Positions 52,438 to 58,979 of a DNA stretch of 64,000 nt are shown one piece after another. Location: contig NZ_JAGA01000003.1 of the NCBI RefSeq assembly GCF_000526415.1, positions 496,001-560,000 on the forward strand, in the 5' to 3' direction. Below the pieces are notes generated by a model. It was not told where the DNA came from. It did no database searches and was given only the letters and a program-made list of their open reading frames with translations. The first letter of the stretch is position 1. Each line of letters opens with the position of its first letter. A program made the position numbers and the translations under genes. The DNA comes from Kallotenue papyrolyticum (lineage in GTDB: Bacteria; Chloroflexota; Chloroflexia; Chloroflexales; Kallotenuaceae).

Positions 52438-52466
52438 ATTGTACTGCGAACCGCGACACGATGCAA
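52438..52466 (-). promoter_or_regulatory. Promoter of the ino1 operon
   Basis: TTGCAT (52461-52466, minus strand), a 17-bp spacer and TACAAT (52438-52443), about 60 nt before the GTG start. Confidence 0.75.
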
Positions 52467-52597
52467 TGCGCGCGGCGCCCCCATACTCTGGTCCTAACCA
52501 GCCAAGGGTAATCACATCACCCACCGACAGGACCGACCGGCCGTTTCCTTTGGCTCCGAACAACGATTTTTAGCAATAGAGCGGAAGGACACGGCCT

Positions 52598-52816
52598 ATG
52601 AACAACGACCTTCAATCCGAATATGACGGTCTGATGGAGACCTACATTGGCGATCCGGAGACGGGGCTGCTCCATCGCACGCGCTCTGCCTGCCGCGTAA
52701 GCAACGGCGTGTTCTACCTGAACTGGCGCACGGCGCTGATCCATGGCTATAGCCTATGCCAGTGCTGCCGCGCGCAAGCAGCGTCGGTGCTCATCGCTCT
52801 GCCAGGAGGCGCCTGA
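52598..52816 (+). CDS. Small Cys/His protein, possible Ada-like zinc motif
   Basis: This 72-aa protein is of unknown function. It carries His26, Cys32, Cys54, Cys56 and Cys57 in an order (LLHRTRSACR..W..A..HGYSLCQCC) that resembles the short zinc-binding motif of Ada-type or related small domains ('H...C...W..A...GY.PC..C'). GGAAGG lies nine bases before the ATG. Its stop codon overlaps the start of the next gene (TGATG), so the two form a translationally coupled pair. Confidence 0.65.
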   Translation: MNNDLQSEYDGLMETYIGDPETGLLHRTRSACRVSNGVFYLNWRTALIHGYSLCQCCRAQAASVLIALPGGA

Positions 52817-53088
52817 TGGAGGCATACATCCAGGCCATCCTGCGGCATGCCACCTACGACATCGACTCCGATGGCAGCACCTTTGGCGCGATCGATATCG
52901 CGCCGGAGCTCGCCGTCAGCGCAGCGGGAGCCACGCGGGCGCAATGCACAGCCGCGCTCGAACGCGCGCTATACCAGTGTGTTCGCGCCGCACTTCAGGC
53001 CCAACGCCATCTGCCGTCGATCGATGGCATCCTGCCGCCCACCGATAACCACGAGCAAGTCAGCGGCGCGACGCGCCATACCAGTTGA
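52816..53088 (+). CDS. HicB-like small protein (UPF0150 fold)
   Basis: This 90-aa protein resembles the partial RNase-H fold of HicB antitoxins: an N-terminal strand pair 'YIQAILRHATYDIDSDGSTF', a short 'APELAVSAAGAT' linker where HicB has PELPG..T.G.T, and a helix 'CTAALERALYQCVRAALQAQ'. No DNA-binding tail and no HicA partner are visible, so it is either a solitary relative or an antitoxin-like protein for the small Cys protein upstream. AGGAGG lies six bases before its ATG. Confidence 0.65.
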   Translation: MEAYIQAILRHATYDIDSDGSTFGAIDIAPELAVSAAGATRAQCTAALERALYQCVRAALQAQRHLPSIDGILPPTDNHEQVSGATRHTS

Positions 53089-53113
53089 CGCCGACGCCTC
53101 CTCGGGGTACACT
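53085..53113 (+). promoter_or_regulatory. Promoter of tRNA-Arg(TCT)
   Basis: TTGACG (53085-53090), a 17-bp spacer and TACACT (53108-53113). The transcript would carry a ~38-nt leader. Confidence 0.75.
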
Positions 53114-53117
53114 ATGG

Positions 53118-53149
53118 CCTGGCTTGCCTCGCGCCTCCGGCAAGCCTGG
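53118..53149 (+). repeat. Inverted repeat in the tRNA-Arg(TCT) leader
   Basis: CTGGCTTGCC (53119-53128) and GGCAAGCCTG (53139-53148) flank a 10-nt loop. The arms match the repeat at 10131-10153 almost exactly. Confidence 0.55.
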
Positions 53150-53157
53150 GGCCTCAA

Positions 53158-53234
53158 GCGGACGTAGCTCAGCTGGATAGAGCAAGGGTCTTCTAAACCC
53201 TAGGTCGTGGGTTCGAATCCCGCCGTCCGCGCCA
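53158..53234 (+). tRNA. tRNA-Arg (anticodon TCT)
   Basis: A 77-nt cloverleaf: acceptor GCGGACG with CGTCCGC, D arm TAGCTCAGCTGG, anticodon stem AGGGT/ACCCT with loop CTTCTAA (anticodon TCT, reading AGA/AGG), T arm GTGGG-TTCGAAT-CCCGC, discriminator G and encoded CCA. A short CCTTTTTGTTG tract follows at 53236-53246. Confidence 0.97.
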
Positions 53235-53330
53235 GCCTTTTTGTTGCCCACCCTCGTGAAGATCTGTTCGCGACCGAGTCGCCTGCCACACCCAAAGAGC
53301 GATCACGCACCCCAGCTTGAGCCGATGCGG

Positions 53331-53336
53331 TAGAAT
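53331..53336 (+). promoter_or_regulatory. -10 box upstream of the micro-ORF/anti-sigma pair
   Basis: GGTAGAAT ends 7 nt before the ATG at 53344, predicting a leaderless transcript. No clear -35 is visible. The rest of the 53235-53343 gap shows nothing else. Confidence 0.4.
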
Positions 53337-53343
53337 CAGAGGC

Positions 53344-53433
53344 ATGGCGGCCTACGTACTCTTCAGTAACCCATCGATTACTATGCCGCGAGGCGATGCG
53401 CGCCAGCGCCACGGCAACGGACCACGCGCATGA
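53344..53433 (+). CDS. Putative 29-aa leader peptide coupled to the anti-sigma gene
   Basis: An ATG directly after a -10 box opens a 29-codon frame (starting MAAYVLFSNP). Its TGA overlaps the ATG of the anti-sigma factor (ATGA). The anti-sigma start has no ribosome site of its own, so translation may depend on reading this micro-ORF. It shows no homology I recognise and could be fortuitous. Confidence 0.4.
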   Translation: MAAYVLFSNPSITMPRGDARQRHGNGPRA

Positions 53434-54185
53434 CCGAGTCAAGCGAGCAATGCCTGACGATCCAGGCGCAACTGGCAGCCTATGCCCTGGGCGAGCGTCC
53501 GCTCGATGCCGAGCTGCGCGCACATCTGGCGATGTGTGAGGACTGCCGTCAGGCGCTGGCGGGCTATGCGCAGGTAGCGCGTGTGCTGCCCTATGCGGCG
53601 CCTGCCGCCGTGCCATCGCCCGCGTTGCGCGCGCGGTTGCTGGCGGCAATCAGCAGCGCGGATGCTGCGACTACTCCGGCTCTGCCGCGTCAAAGCACCA
53701 CGCGCTCGCGCCGCCCGCTGCCGGCCTGGGGCCTGGCGCTGGCTGTGGTGCTGGCGCTGCTGTTCTGGAACGTCGCGCTCCACCGCCACCTCGATCAGCA
53801 ATCCCGCCAGCTCGCCGCCAGCCGCGCCAACTGGCAGGCGATGGTCTGGCTGCTCAACGATGCAGCCGTACACCCGATCCGGCTCCAGGGCGCCAGCACT
53901 GCCACCTTCTGGGCCGCGCCCGACCAGACAGTGGGCTGCCTGGTCGCGCAAGGACTGCCTCAACCGCCTGCCGGCCACGTGTACCAGATCTGGCTCATTC
54001 AGGACCAGGCCGTCGAAAGCGCAGGCACGTTTCTGCCCCAGGGCATGGATAGCTGGACCATCATTCGCACCAATCGCTCGCCGCTCGACTATGATCTGAT
54101 CCGTGTCACGCTCGAACCCGCAGGTGGCAGCACCACTCCCAGCGGACCGGTGGTCTTGGAAGGGCGGCTTGACACTACAGTCTAG
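53430..54185 (+). CDS. RskA-type anti-sigma factor
   Basis: This 251-aa single-pass membrane protein has the zinc anti-sigma motif HLAMCEDC (His32, Cys36, Cys39) in the N-terminal cytoplasmic part, a membrane helix (about 97-115), and an extracytoplasmic RskA domain with 'WAAPDQTVGCLVAQGLPQPPAGHVYQIWLI'. Such proteins hold an ECF sigma factor until signal-driven proteolysis. The sigma gene normally sits directly upstream, but here the upstream gene is a tRNA, so it is an orphan. The next gene encodes an exported cupredoxin, a plausible target of the regulon. Confidence 0.9.
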   Translation: MTESSEQCLTIQAQLAAYALGERPLDAELRAHLAMCEDCRQALAGYAQVARVLPYAAPAAVPSPALRARLLAAISSADAATTPALPRQSTTRSRRPLPAWGLALAVVLALLFWNVALHRHLDQQSRQLAASRANWQAMVWLLNDAAVHPIRLQGASTATFWAAPDQTVGCLVAQGLPQPPAGHVYQIWLIQDQAVESAGTFLPQGMDSWTIIRTNRSPLDYDLIRVTLEPAGGSTTPSGPVVLEGRLDTTV

Positions 54186-54358
54186 GAGCGCTCTGTTTTG
54201 GCTGTGCGCGCAGCCCTGCTGCCAACCGCGGTCGAATCGCCTCCGCCGGAGCATAGATTCATTTCGGAGCCCGCCTACGAATACTCTGCTGAAGGGTTGC
54301 TCGGCTGCACGATGCCGCCGAGCATCGCGTAGCCAATGTCTGATGCAAGGAGGGCTCC

Positions 54359-55273
54359 ATGGCAAGCACCTGGCTCCGTCGGCTATCGATGCCGCTCGCC
54401 CTGATGGCCGGGATCGCGCTGCTGATCCTGGCTGCGGGCGTGCGTGCCGCGCCCGCGCAACAAAATGCCACCGTGATCGAAATGCGCGACAACTTCTTCC
54501 AGCCGGCACAAGTCACCGTTCGCGTCGGTACAACCGTTACCTGGCGCAACATGGGTCAGCGCCCGCACACCGCTACAGCCAGCAACAACGCCTTCAACAC
54601 CGGCACCGTCAATCCCGGTGCTGAACTGTCGGTAACGCTCAACACGCCGGGCACCTACGATTATTTCTGTCAGTTCCATGATGGCATGGTTGGTTCGATC
54701 GTGGTCGAAGCGGCGCAAGCGCAGCCCTCGCCTGCAGCGTCGCCTTCGCCGACGACGCCGGCCGGGCCACAACCAAGCATTGAGGCCAGCGATCAACCGC
54801 TCGTCAACAACACCATCACCGTGGCGCGAGTCGTCGCTGCGCAGGATGGCTGGGTCGCCGTGCATACCAACACGGCTGAGAACCGGCCAGGACCGGTGAT
54901 CGGCCAGGCACAGGTGCGCACGGGCGAGAACCGGAACGTACGGATCCAGCTCAGCCAGACACCCCAACCGGGCGACAAGCTCTGGCCGATGCTACACATC
55001 GATGCCGGTCAGATGGGCGTGTACGAATTCCCCGGCCCCGATGGACCGGTCCAGGCAAATGGCCAGGTCGTAATGATCCAGATCACCATCACCGGCGGCC
55101 AGGCAGCCGCTCCAGCACCAGCGGCATCACCGGCGCCCGCTGCCGGCCAGCCGCACGCGCTGCCGGAAACCGGCGCGCCGATAGATCTGACGCTGCCGGC
55201 GTTGAGCGTCGCGCTGGTGCTGCTGTTCAGTGGCGCGCTGATCGCCACGCGTATCGCCCGGCGTCGTGCCTGA
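54359..55273 (+). CDS. LPETG-anchored cupredoxin (plastocyanin-like) surface protein
   Basis: This 304-aa exported protein has a signal peptide (about 1-31), a type I copper domain (about 35-117) with ligands His70, Cys104, His107 and Met110 (RPHTAT, YFCQFHDGM), a Pro-rich linker, and a second beta domain (about 140-248; 'NTITVARVVAAQDGWVAVHT', like the archaeal/bacterial DUF7282 module). At the C terminus an LPETG motif is followed by a hydrophobic helix and RIARRRA, the classic sortase sorting signal. It is likely a wall-linked electron carrier or copper protein. AAGGAGG lies five bases before the ATG. A 17-bp hairpin terminator follows. Confidence 0.92.
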   Translation: MASTWLRRLSMPLALMAGIALLILAAGVRAAPAQQNATVIEMRDNFFQPAQVTVRVGTTVTWRNMGQRPHTATASNNAFNTGTVNPGAELSVTLNTPGTYDYFCQFHDGMVGSIVVEAAQAQPSPAASPSPTTPAGPQPSIEASDQPLVNNTITVARVVAAQDGWVAVHTNTAENRPGPVIGQAQVRTGENRNVRIQLSQTPQPGDKLWPMLHIDAGQMGVYEFPGPDGPVQANGQVVMIQITITGGQAAAPAPAASPAPAAGQPHALPETGAPIDLTLPALSVALVLLFSGALIATRIARRRA

Positions 55274-55303
55274 GCCACCCCCAGACGCGACTGTGGACCA
55301 CTC

Positions 55304-55345
55304 GCGAACGGCGCGGCAGGCCCTGGTTCCTGCCGCGCCGTTCGC
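55304..55345 (+). terminator. 17-bp perfect hairpin terminator after the cupredoxin gene
   Basis: GCGAACGGCGCGGCAGG (55304-55320) pairs fully with 55329-55345 around CCCTGGTT. The 3' arm abuts the -35 box of the Nudix gene. Confidence 0.75.
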
Positions 55346-55375
55346 TTGACAGCACCGGTGCGGGCTTGCTATCGT
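55346..55375 (+). promoter_or_regulatory. Promoter of the Nudix gene (leaderless transcript)
   Basis: TTGACA (55346-55351), an 18-bp spacer and TTGCTATCGT with -10 at 55370-55375. Six bases later comes the ATG at 55382. Confidence 0.65.
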
Positions 55376-55381
55376 GGAGCT

Positions 55382-55870
55382 ATGCTGCGCTTCTGTCCCC
55401 AATGCGCCACGCCGCTTGAAATGCGCACGGTGGAGGGCAAGCCCAGACCGGTCTGTCCCGCCTGTGGCTATGTGGTCTTCGCCGATCCCAAGGTAGCGGC
55501 AACGCTGCTGGTGGAGCGCGACGGCCAGATCCTGATGCTGCGTCGGCGCATCGCCCCCGGACGCGGTCGCTGGTGCTTTCCGGGCGGCTATGTTGATTTC
55601 GGGGAAGATCCGCGCCGCGCGGCGCAGCGCGAGTGCTGGGAGGAGGCCGGCCTGCATCTGGAGCCGCTGCAGTTGTTGGACGTATCCTTCGATGGACGGG
55701 TGATTGTGATCACCTACCACGCGTTGGCGCCCGCCGAGGCGACTCCCGTGCCCGGCGACGATGCCGACCAGGCGGGATGGTTCGCGCCGGAGCAGCTCCC
55801 GCCGCTAGCCTTCGAGGGCATGCGCCAGGCGATCGCCATCTGGCAGCGTCGGCGCGCGGATCAGCGCTGA
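55382..55870 (+). CDS. Nudix hydrolase with N-terminal zinc ribbon
   Basis: This 162-aa hydrolase acts on a nucleoside diphosphate linked to X. A four-Cys ribbon (FCPQC and VCPACG) precedes the Nudix domain, whose box GGYVDFGEDPRRAAQRECWE plus EAGL fits GX5EX7REUXEEXGU exactly. The ribbon-Nudix pairing resembles NudC-like NADH/ADP-ribose pyrophosphatases, but the protein is shorter and lacks the SQPWPFPxS motif, so the substrate is open. The ATG at 55382 lies 6 nt past the -10 box, implying a leaderless mRNA; the longer upstream reading runs into the promoter. Confidence 0.92.
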   Translation: MLRFCPQCATPLEMRTVEGKPRPVCPACGYVVFADPKVAATLLVERDGQILMLRRRIAPGRGRWCFPGGYVDFGEDPRRAAQRECWEEAGLHLEPLQLLDVSFDGRVIVITYHALAPAEATPVPGDDADQAGWFAPEQLPPLAFEGMRQAIAIWQRRRADQR

Positions 55871-55892
55871 TCCACGCGCCGAGGCGAGCGCG

Positions 55893-57398
55893 CTATTCCG
55901 TCAGCGGCTCAGGGTTGAAGAAGGTGTAGATCGTGTGCGAGAAGTCGCCCAGGTAGGGCGATGGCGAGGCGAAGACGTCGGTCACGTAGCCCTCGCGCCA
56001 GACGTAGAGCGCGGCAACATAGCGACCACCAGGGCTGTAGACAATACCCACATCACTCTGCATGTCGTCGATCCAGCCGCCCTTGTGCGCCACCGGTACG
56101 TCATCCGGGATGCCGGCCAGCATGCGATCCGGATCGTGCGGCACGATCAGCCAGTCGATCATCTCCTGGCACAGCTCGCGGGTCAGCCGCGCGCCGAAGT
56201 GCTCCAGCAGCGGGCCCTGGCCCTGGGCGCACTGCTCCAGCATCACAAAGAGCTGCCCCATCTCGCGCGGCGTCGTGCGCACATAGGGGTCGGGCTCGGT
56301 ATAGGGTGGCGCGCCTTCGCGGGGTGGCCCGCCCTGCGGCAGTTTCGACTGCTGGATCAGCCATTCGCCCGACTCGTAGGGGATGAGCTGGTAGGTGTGC
56401 TCCAGGCCCAAGGCGGCCAGCATCTCGTTCATCTGGTTGACACCCTCCAGCGCTGCCTCGGTGCCCCGCCCGCCCACGGCCGCCGCGAGCAGCGCGTTGG
56501 CATCCAGGTTGTCGCTCTCCAGGATCATGCCCTCCATCCAGGCGCGTTGCTGCTCGTCGAGCGCGCCGAGCTGCGCGTAGGTGAAGATCATGATCGGCAC
56601 TTTCATAACACTGGCGCCCGAAAAGACGGTGTCCTGGTTGATGCCGAGCGTCTCGCCGCTTTCCAGATCGTGTACGTAGATGCCGGCCACACCATCCCAG
56701 TAGGCGACATGCGCACGCAACACACGCTCCAGATCGGCCAGCGGACCACGCCGCACCGGCGTCTCTTGCAGCACCACGGTCTGCGTGTATTGACGCGTGG
56801 CGTCGAGCAGCAGCGGCGTGAGCAAGGCGGCGGTGGCGTCCACGTCGAGGGTTATGCCGGGCCGCGCGCGGAAGGTGAAGGTGGTGGTGATCGCCCGCTC
56901 ATCGGTTAGCACATCGCTGGCGGGCAGTTGTTCGAACTGCGGCGCGAGCGCCTCCAGCTCCTGCCGCAGGCGTGCCTGATCCACCTGCGGCGTCCAGTCG
57001 ATCGCCACGGGCTCGCCCGCACGCGCGCGCTGCTCGGCCTGTTCCACGGCGGCGCGCACATCGAAGGCCAGACCCACCCGGTAGGGCATGATTTTGGGTG
57101 TCGTGTCATCTACGCTGGCGGGATCGGTGGTCAGCGGGATGGGCCGTTGCAACGGGGCGATCCCCAGCGAGACCATTTTGATCGCGCGCGCCGGTGTGAG
57201 ACCACTGATGTCCACACCGGCGATGCGACTCCCTGGGGGAAAGACCCAGACCGCGGGCTCGGCGGTCGCCGTGACCACAGCACTGGGCGCAGGCAACGTG
57301 GCCGTCGCATCCGCGCCGGTACGGGGCGCAGTGGCGTTAGCACAGGCGCTCAGCAGTGCGCCGAGCAGCAGGGCGGCACAAAAACGAGATCGGTGCAT
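55893..57398 (-). CDS. Lipoprotein with class-A beta-lactamase-like serine hydrolase domain
   Basis: This 501-aa exported lipoprotein has a lipobox LLSAC with Cys19. Residues ~60-240 form a PGBD/'YoaR-like' beta domain with VDISGLTPARA. The C-terminal half is a beta-lactamase/PBP-fold domain with the nucleophile Ser263 and Lys266 (SVMK), SDN in LESDNLDAN, and HKGG in the KTG position. Other residues of true beta-lactamases are not clear, so it may act on peptidoglycan or be a PBP-like sensor. The start ATG at 57398 sits 38 nt after the predicted transcription start; the long upstream extension crosses the promoter and is rejected. Confidence 0.88.
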   Translation of the reverse strand: MHRSRFCAALLLGALLSACANATAPRTGADATATLPAPSAVVTATAEPAVWVFPPGSRIAGVDISGLTPARAIKMVSLGIAPLQRPIPLTTDPASVDDTTPKIMPYRVGLAFDVRAAVEQAEQRARAGEPVAIDWTPQVDQARLRQELEALAPQFEQLPASDVLTDERAITTTFTFRARPGITLDVDATAALLTPLLLDATRQYTQTVVLQETPVRRGPLADLERVLRAHVAYWDGVAGIYVHDLESGETLGINQDTVFSGASVMKVPIMIFTYAQLGALDEQQRAWMEGMILESDNLDANALLAAAVGGRGTEAALEGVNQMNEMLAALGLEHTYQLIPYESGEWLIQQSKLPQGGPPREGAPPYTEPDPYVRTTPREMGQLFVMLEQCAQGQGPLLEHFGARLTRELCQEMIDWLIVPHDPDRMLAGIPDDVPVAHKGGWIDDMQSDVGIVYSPGGRYVAALYVWREGYVTDVFASPSPYLGDFSHTIYTFFNPEPLTE

Positions 57399-57442
57399 GT
57401 CGCTATAACGATGATCATTCAACGGAATGCCTAAGCCGCTGT

Positions 57443-57470
57443 AGTATAACCACTTCCGCCGCCAATGCAA
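57443..57470 (-). promoter_or_regulatory. Promoter of the beta-lactamase-fold lipoprotein gene
   Basis: TTGCAT (57465-57470, minus strand), a 16-bp spacer and TATACT (57443-57448). Confidence 0.65.
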
Positions 57471-57609
57471 CCCGCCGCCGCTCGCGGTAAGTTGCTGACA
57501 GACGTTGATCGTTAAAGCCGCCGTCAAAGCCTGACGGCCCCCGCGGCAGTCGCGACGCGACCTGTTCGTAGCTTCCAACCGGTATCATCACCCCAAAGGA
57601 AGGGCCGCC

Positions 57610-58050
57610 ATGCGTGGAGCAAGGATGGCAGGTCGGCAGGGGCGCGCCGTACCCGCAGCGTGCTACGCTTTGTTCGCAGGTATCGCCGTGCAGATCCTCG
57701 GTCCACTGCTGAGCATCCTGCTCAACAGCACACAGCTGCTCGTGCGCTCATCCTTAGTCTGCGCAACGTGCTGGCGATTATCGGTCTGGGAGCGATTCTG
57801 CTGGGCACCTCGCTCGGCAGTGGTGAGTGGTTAATCGGCCCGGCGGTCACGGCGCGCTTCAGCGGCGTGCTGCTGTGGATCGCAACCGGTGGACTGATCT
57901 TCGTACGCGGGCGGCAGCGACTTGAGCGGCAGCAGCGGTTGGTGGGGAACGACGCATCCAGCGCCAGGCCAGGGGTGCATGCGGCGTCACCTACCGGCCT
58001 GCCGCTGCCGCCCGCTGCGCGCGCCCCGCCAATCAGGTATCATAGGGGCG
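57610..58050 (+). pseudogene. Remnant of an Nramp-family metal transporter gene
   Basis: A start codon with AAAGGAAGG upstream opens a frame that breaks after ~40 codons. A second frame (+2 relative) then encodes 'GTSLGSGEWLIGPAVTAR' and 'LLWIATGG', which matches the first membrane helices of Nramp-type divalent metal transporters, whose full proteins are ~400 aa. Only ~50 residues of that similarity remain before the sequence turns into basic, low-complexity coding. The reading frames do not join, so this is a truncated, frameshifted relic. It ends near the IS element at 58055, but the IS does not interrupt it directly. Confidence 0.55.
58038..58043 (+). promoter_or_regulatory. -10-like box cut off from ftcD by the IS element
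   Basis: GGTATCAT lies 9 bp before the insertion site. Removing the IS would place it about 28 bp upstream of the ftcD start, with the GAGGAAG ribosome site in between. Confidence 0.35.
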
Positions 58051-58080
58051 CTTAGAGCCTATCCGAATAACTGATATACT

Positions 58081-58515
58081 GTGGACATGATCACAGCACC
58101 GACGAGTACGCGCTCACGTAAGCGGAGCCCGAACAATACGACCACCACCGGCTTTCGGATTTCCGACGAGTTGTGGGCGGTGATGGAACCACTGCTCCCC
58201 ACGCGGGTAAACACGCACCGCTTTGGCGGAGGCCGGCCGCGTGTGCCTGACCGCCGCTGTGCTGACGCTATCTTTTATGTGCTGCGAACGGGCGGCCAGT
58301 GGGCGTCGTTGAATGAGACCGACTTGTGCGCCAAATCCACCGCCCACGACCGTTTTCAAGAATGGGTCGAGGCTGGCGTGTTCCTCGCACTGTGGAAAGC
58401 CGGTGTCGAACGCTTCGATGAATTGCGAGGGCTGGACTGGAACTGGCTGAGTATGGACGGGGCGATGACCAAAGCGCCGCTTGGGGGGGAAAAAGACCGG
58501 CCCAAATCCCACTGA
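58081..58515 (+). CDS. IS5-family transposase, N-terminal reading frame
   Basis: A 144-aa frame carries the DUF4096-type N-terminal region (SDELWAVMEPLLPTR, GRPRVPDRRCADAIFYVLRTGGQW) and the first catalytic Asp in WLSMDGAMTKAP. It runs off frame at a G7A5 tract (58483-58494) and stops at 58515. The GTG at 58081 or ATG at 58087 could start it; a TATACT box at 58075-58080, inside the IS end, is its probable promoter. Confidence 0.88.
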   Translation: MDMITAPTSTRSRKRSPNNTTTTGFRISDELWAVMEPLLPTRVNTHRFGGGRPRVPDRRCADAIFYVLRTGGQWASLNETDLCAKSTAHDRFQEWVEAGVFLALWKAGVERFDELRGLDWNWLSMDGAMTKAPLGGEKDRPKSH

Positions 58516-58960
58516 CCGTGGCAAAGACGGCGTCAAACGCTCGCTGCTGACCGAGGGCCACGGCGTGCCAATTGGCGTAGCCATTGATGGCGCGAACCGT
58601 CACGATATGAAGCTGGTGCGCGCCACGATTGAAAGCCTTGTGGTCGAGCGACCCGCCCCGACGGACGCGCAGCCTCAGGGGATGTGCCTGGATAAAGGGT
58701 ACGACTTTGCGGAAGTGCGGGCGGTGCTGGCGGAGTTCGGCTTTACCGCACACATTCGCAGTCGTGGAGAGGAAGCTAAGCAACTCGCCCGCGAGGCCGG
58801 CAAGATAGCACGGCGCTGGGTGGTGGAGCGCAGCCATAGCTGGCTCAACCGCTTTCGCCGCTTGTTGGTGCGCTGGGAGAAAAAGGGCCAGCACTATCTT
58901 GCCTTCCTGCACTTTGCCTGTGCCTTGGTCGCCTTTCGCGCCGCTGGGTTATTCGGATAG
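58481..58960 (+). CDS. IS5-family transposase, C-terminal reading frame
   Basis: A frame of ~159 codons overlaps the first one at the G7A5 tract and supplies the rest of the DDE domain: the second Asp in VAIDGANRHD and the Glu in VERSHSWLNRFRRLLVRWEK. Joining the frames needs a +1 shift (one base skipped) near AAAAAG, which restores a GGEKTGPNP sequence typical of uninterrupted relatives. Expression could be by slippage; otherwise the transposase is dead. Confidence 0.85.
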   Translation: MGGKKTGPNPTDRGKDGVKRSLLTEGHGVPIGVAIDGANRHDMKLVRATIESLVVERPAPTDAQPQGMCLDKGYDFAEVRAVLAEFGFTAHIRSRGEEAKQLAREAGKIARRWVVERSHSWLNRFRRLLVRWEKKGQHYLAFLHFACALVAFRAAGLFG

Positions 58961-58979
58961 GCTCTTAGAGGAAGTAGGC

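Larger units (their letters stand above)
58055..58964 (+). mobile_element. IS5-family insertion sequence, 910 bp
   Basis: Terminal inverted repeats of 17 bp (GAGCCTATCCGAATAAC) are perfect at 58055-58071 and 58948-58964, and TTA is duplicated on both sides (58052-58054, 58965-58967). TNA target duplication and the transposase type fit the IS5 family (IS427/IS1031-like groups). Intact ends and duplication point to a recent insertion. Confidence 0.93.

Noticed and set aside
55893-57578. Longer start (57578) for the beta-lactamase-fold protein
   Set aside because: It would run through the promoter and place the lipoprotein signal 60 residues inside the protein.
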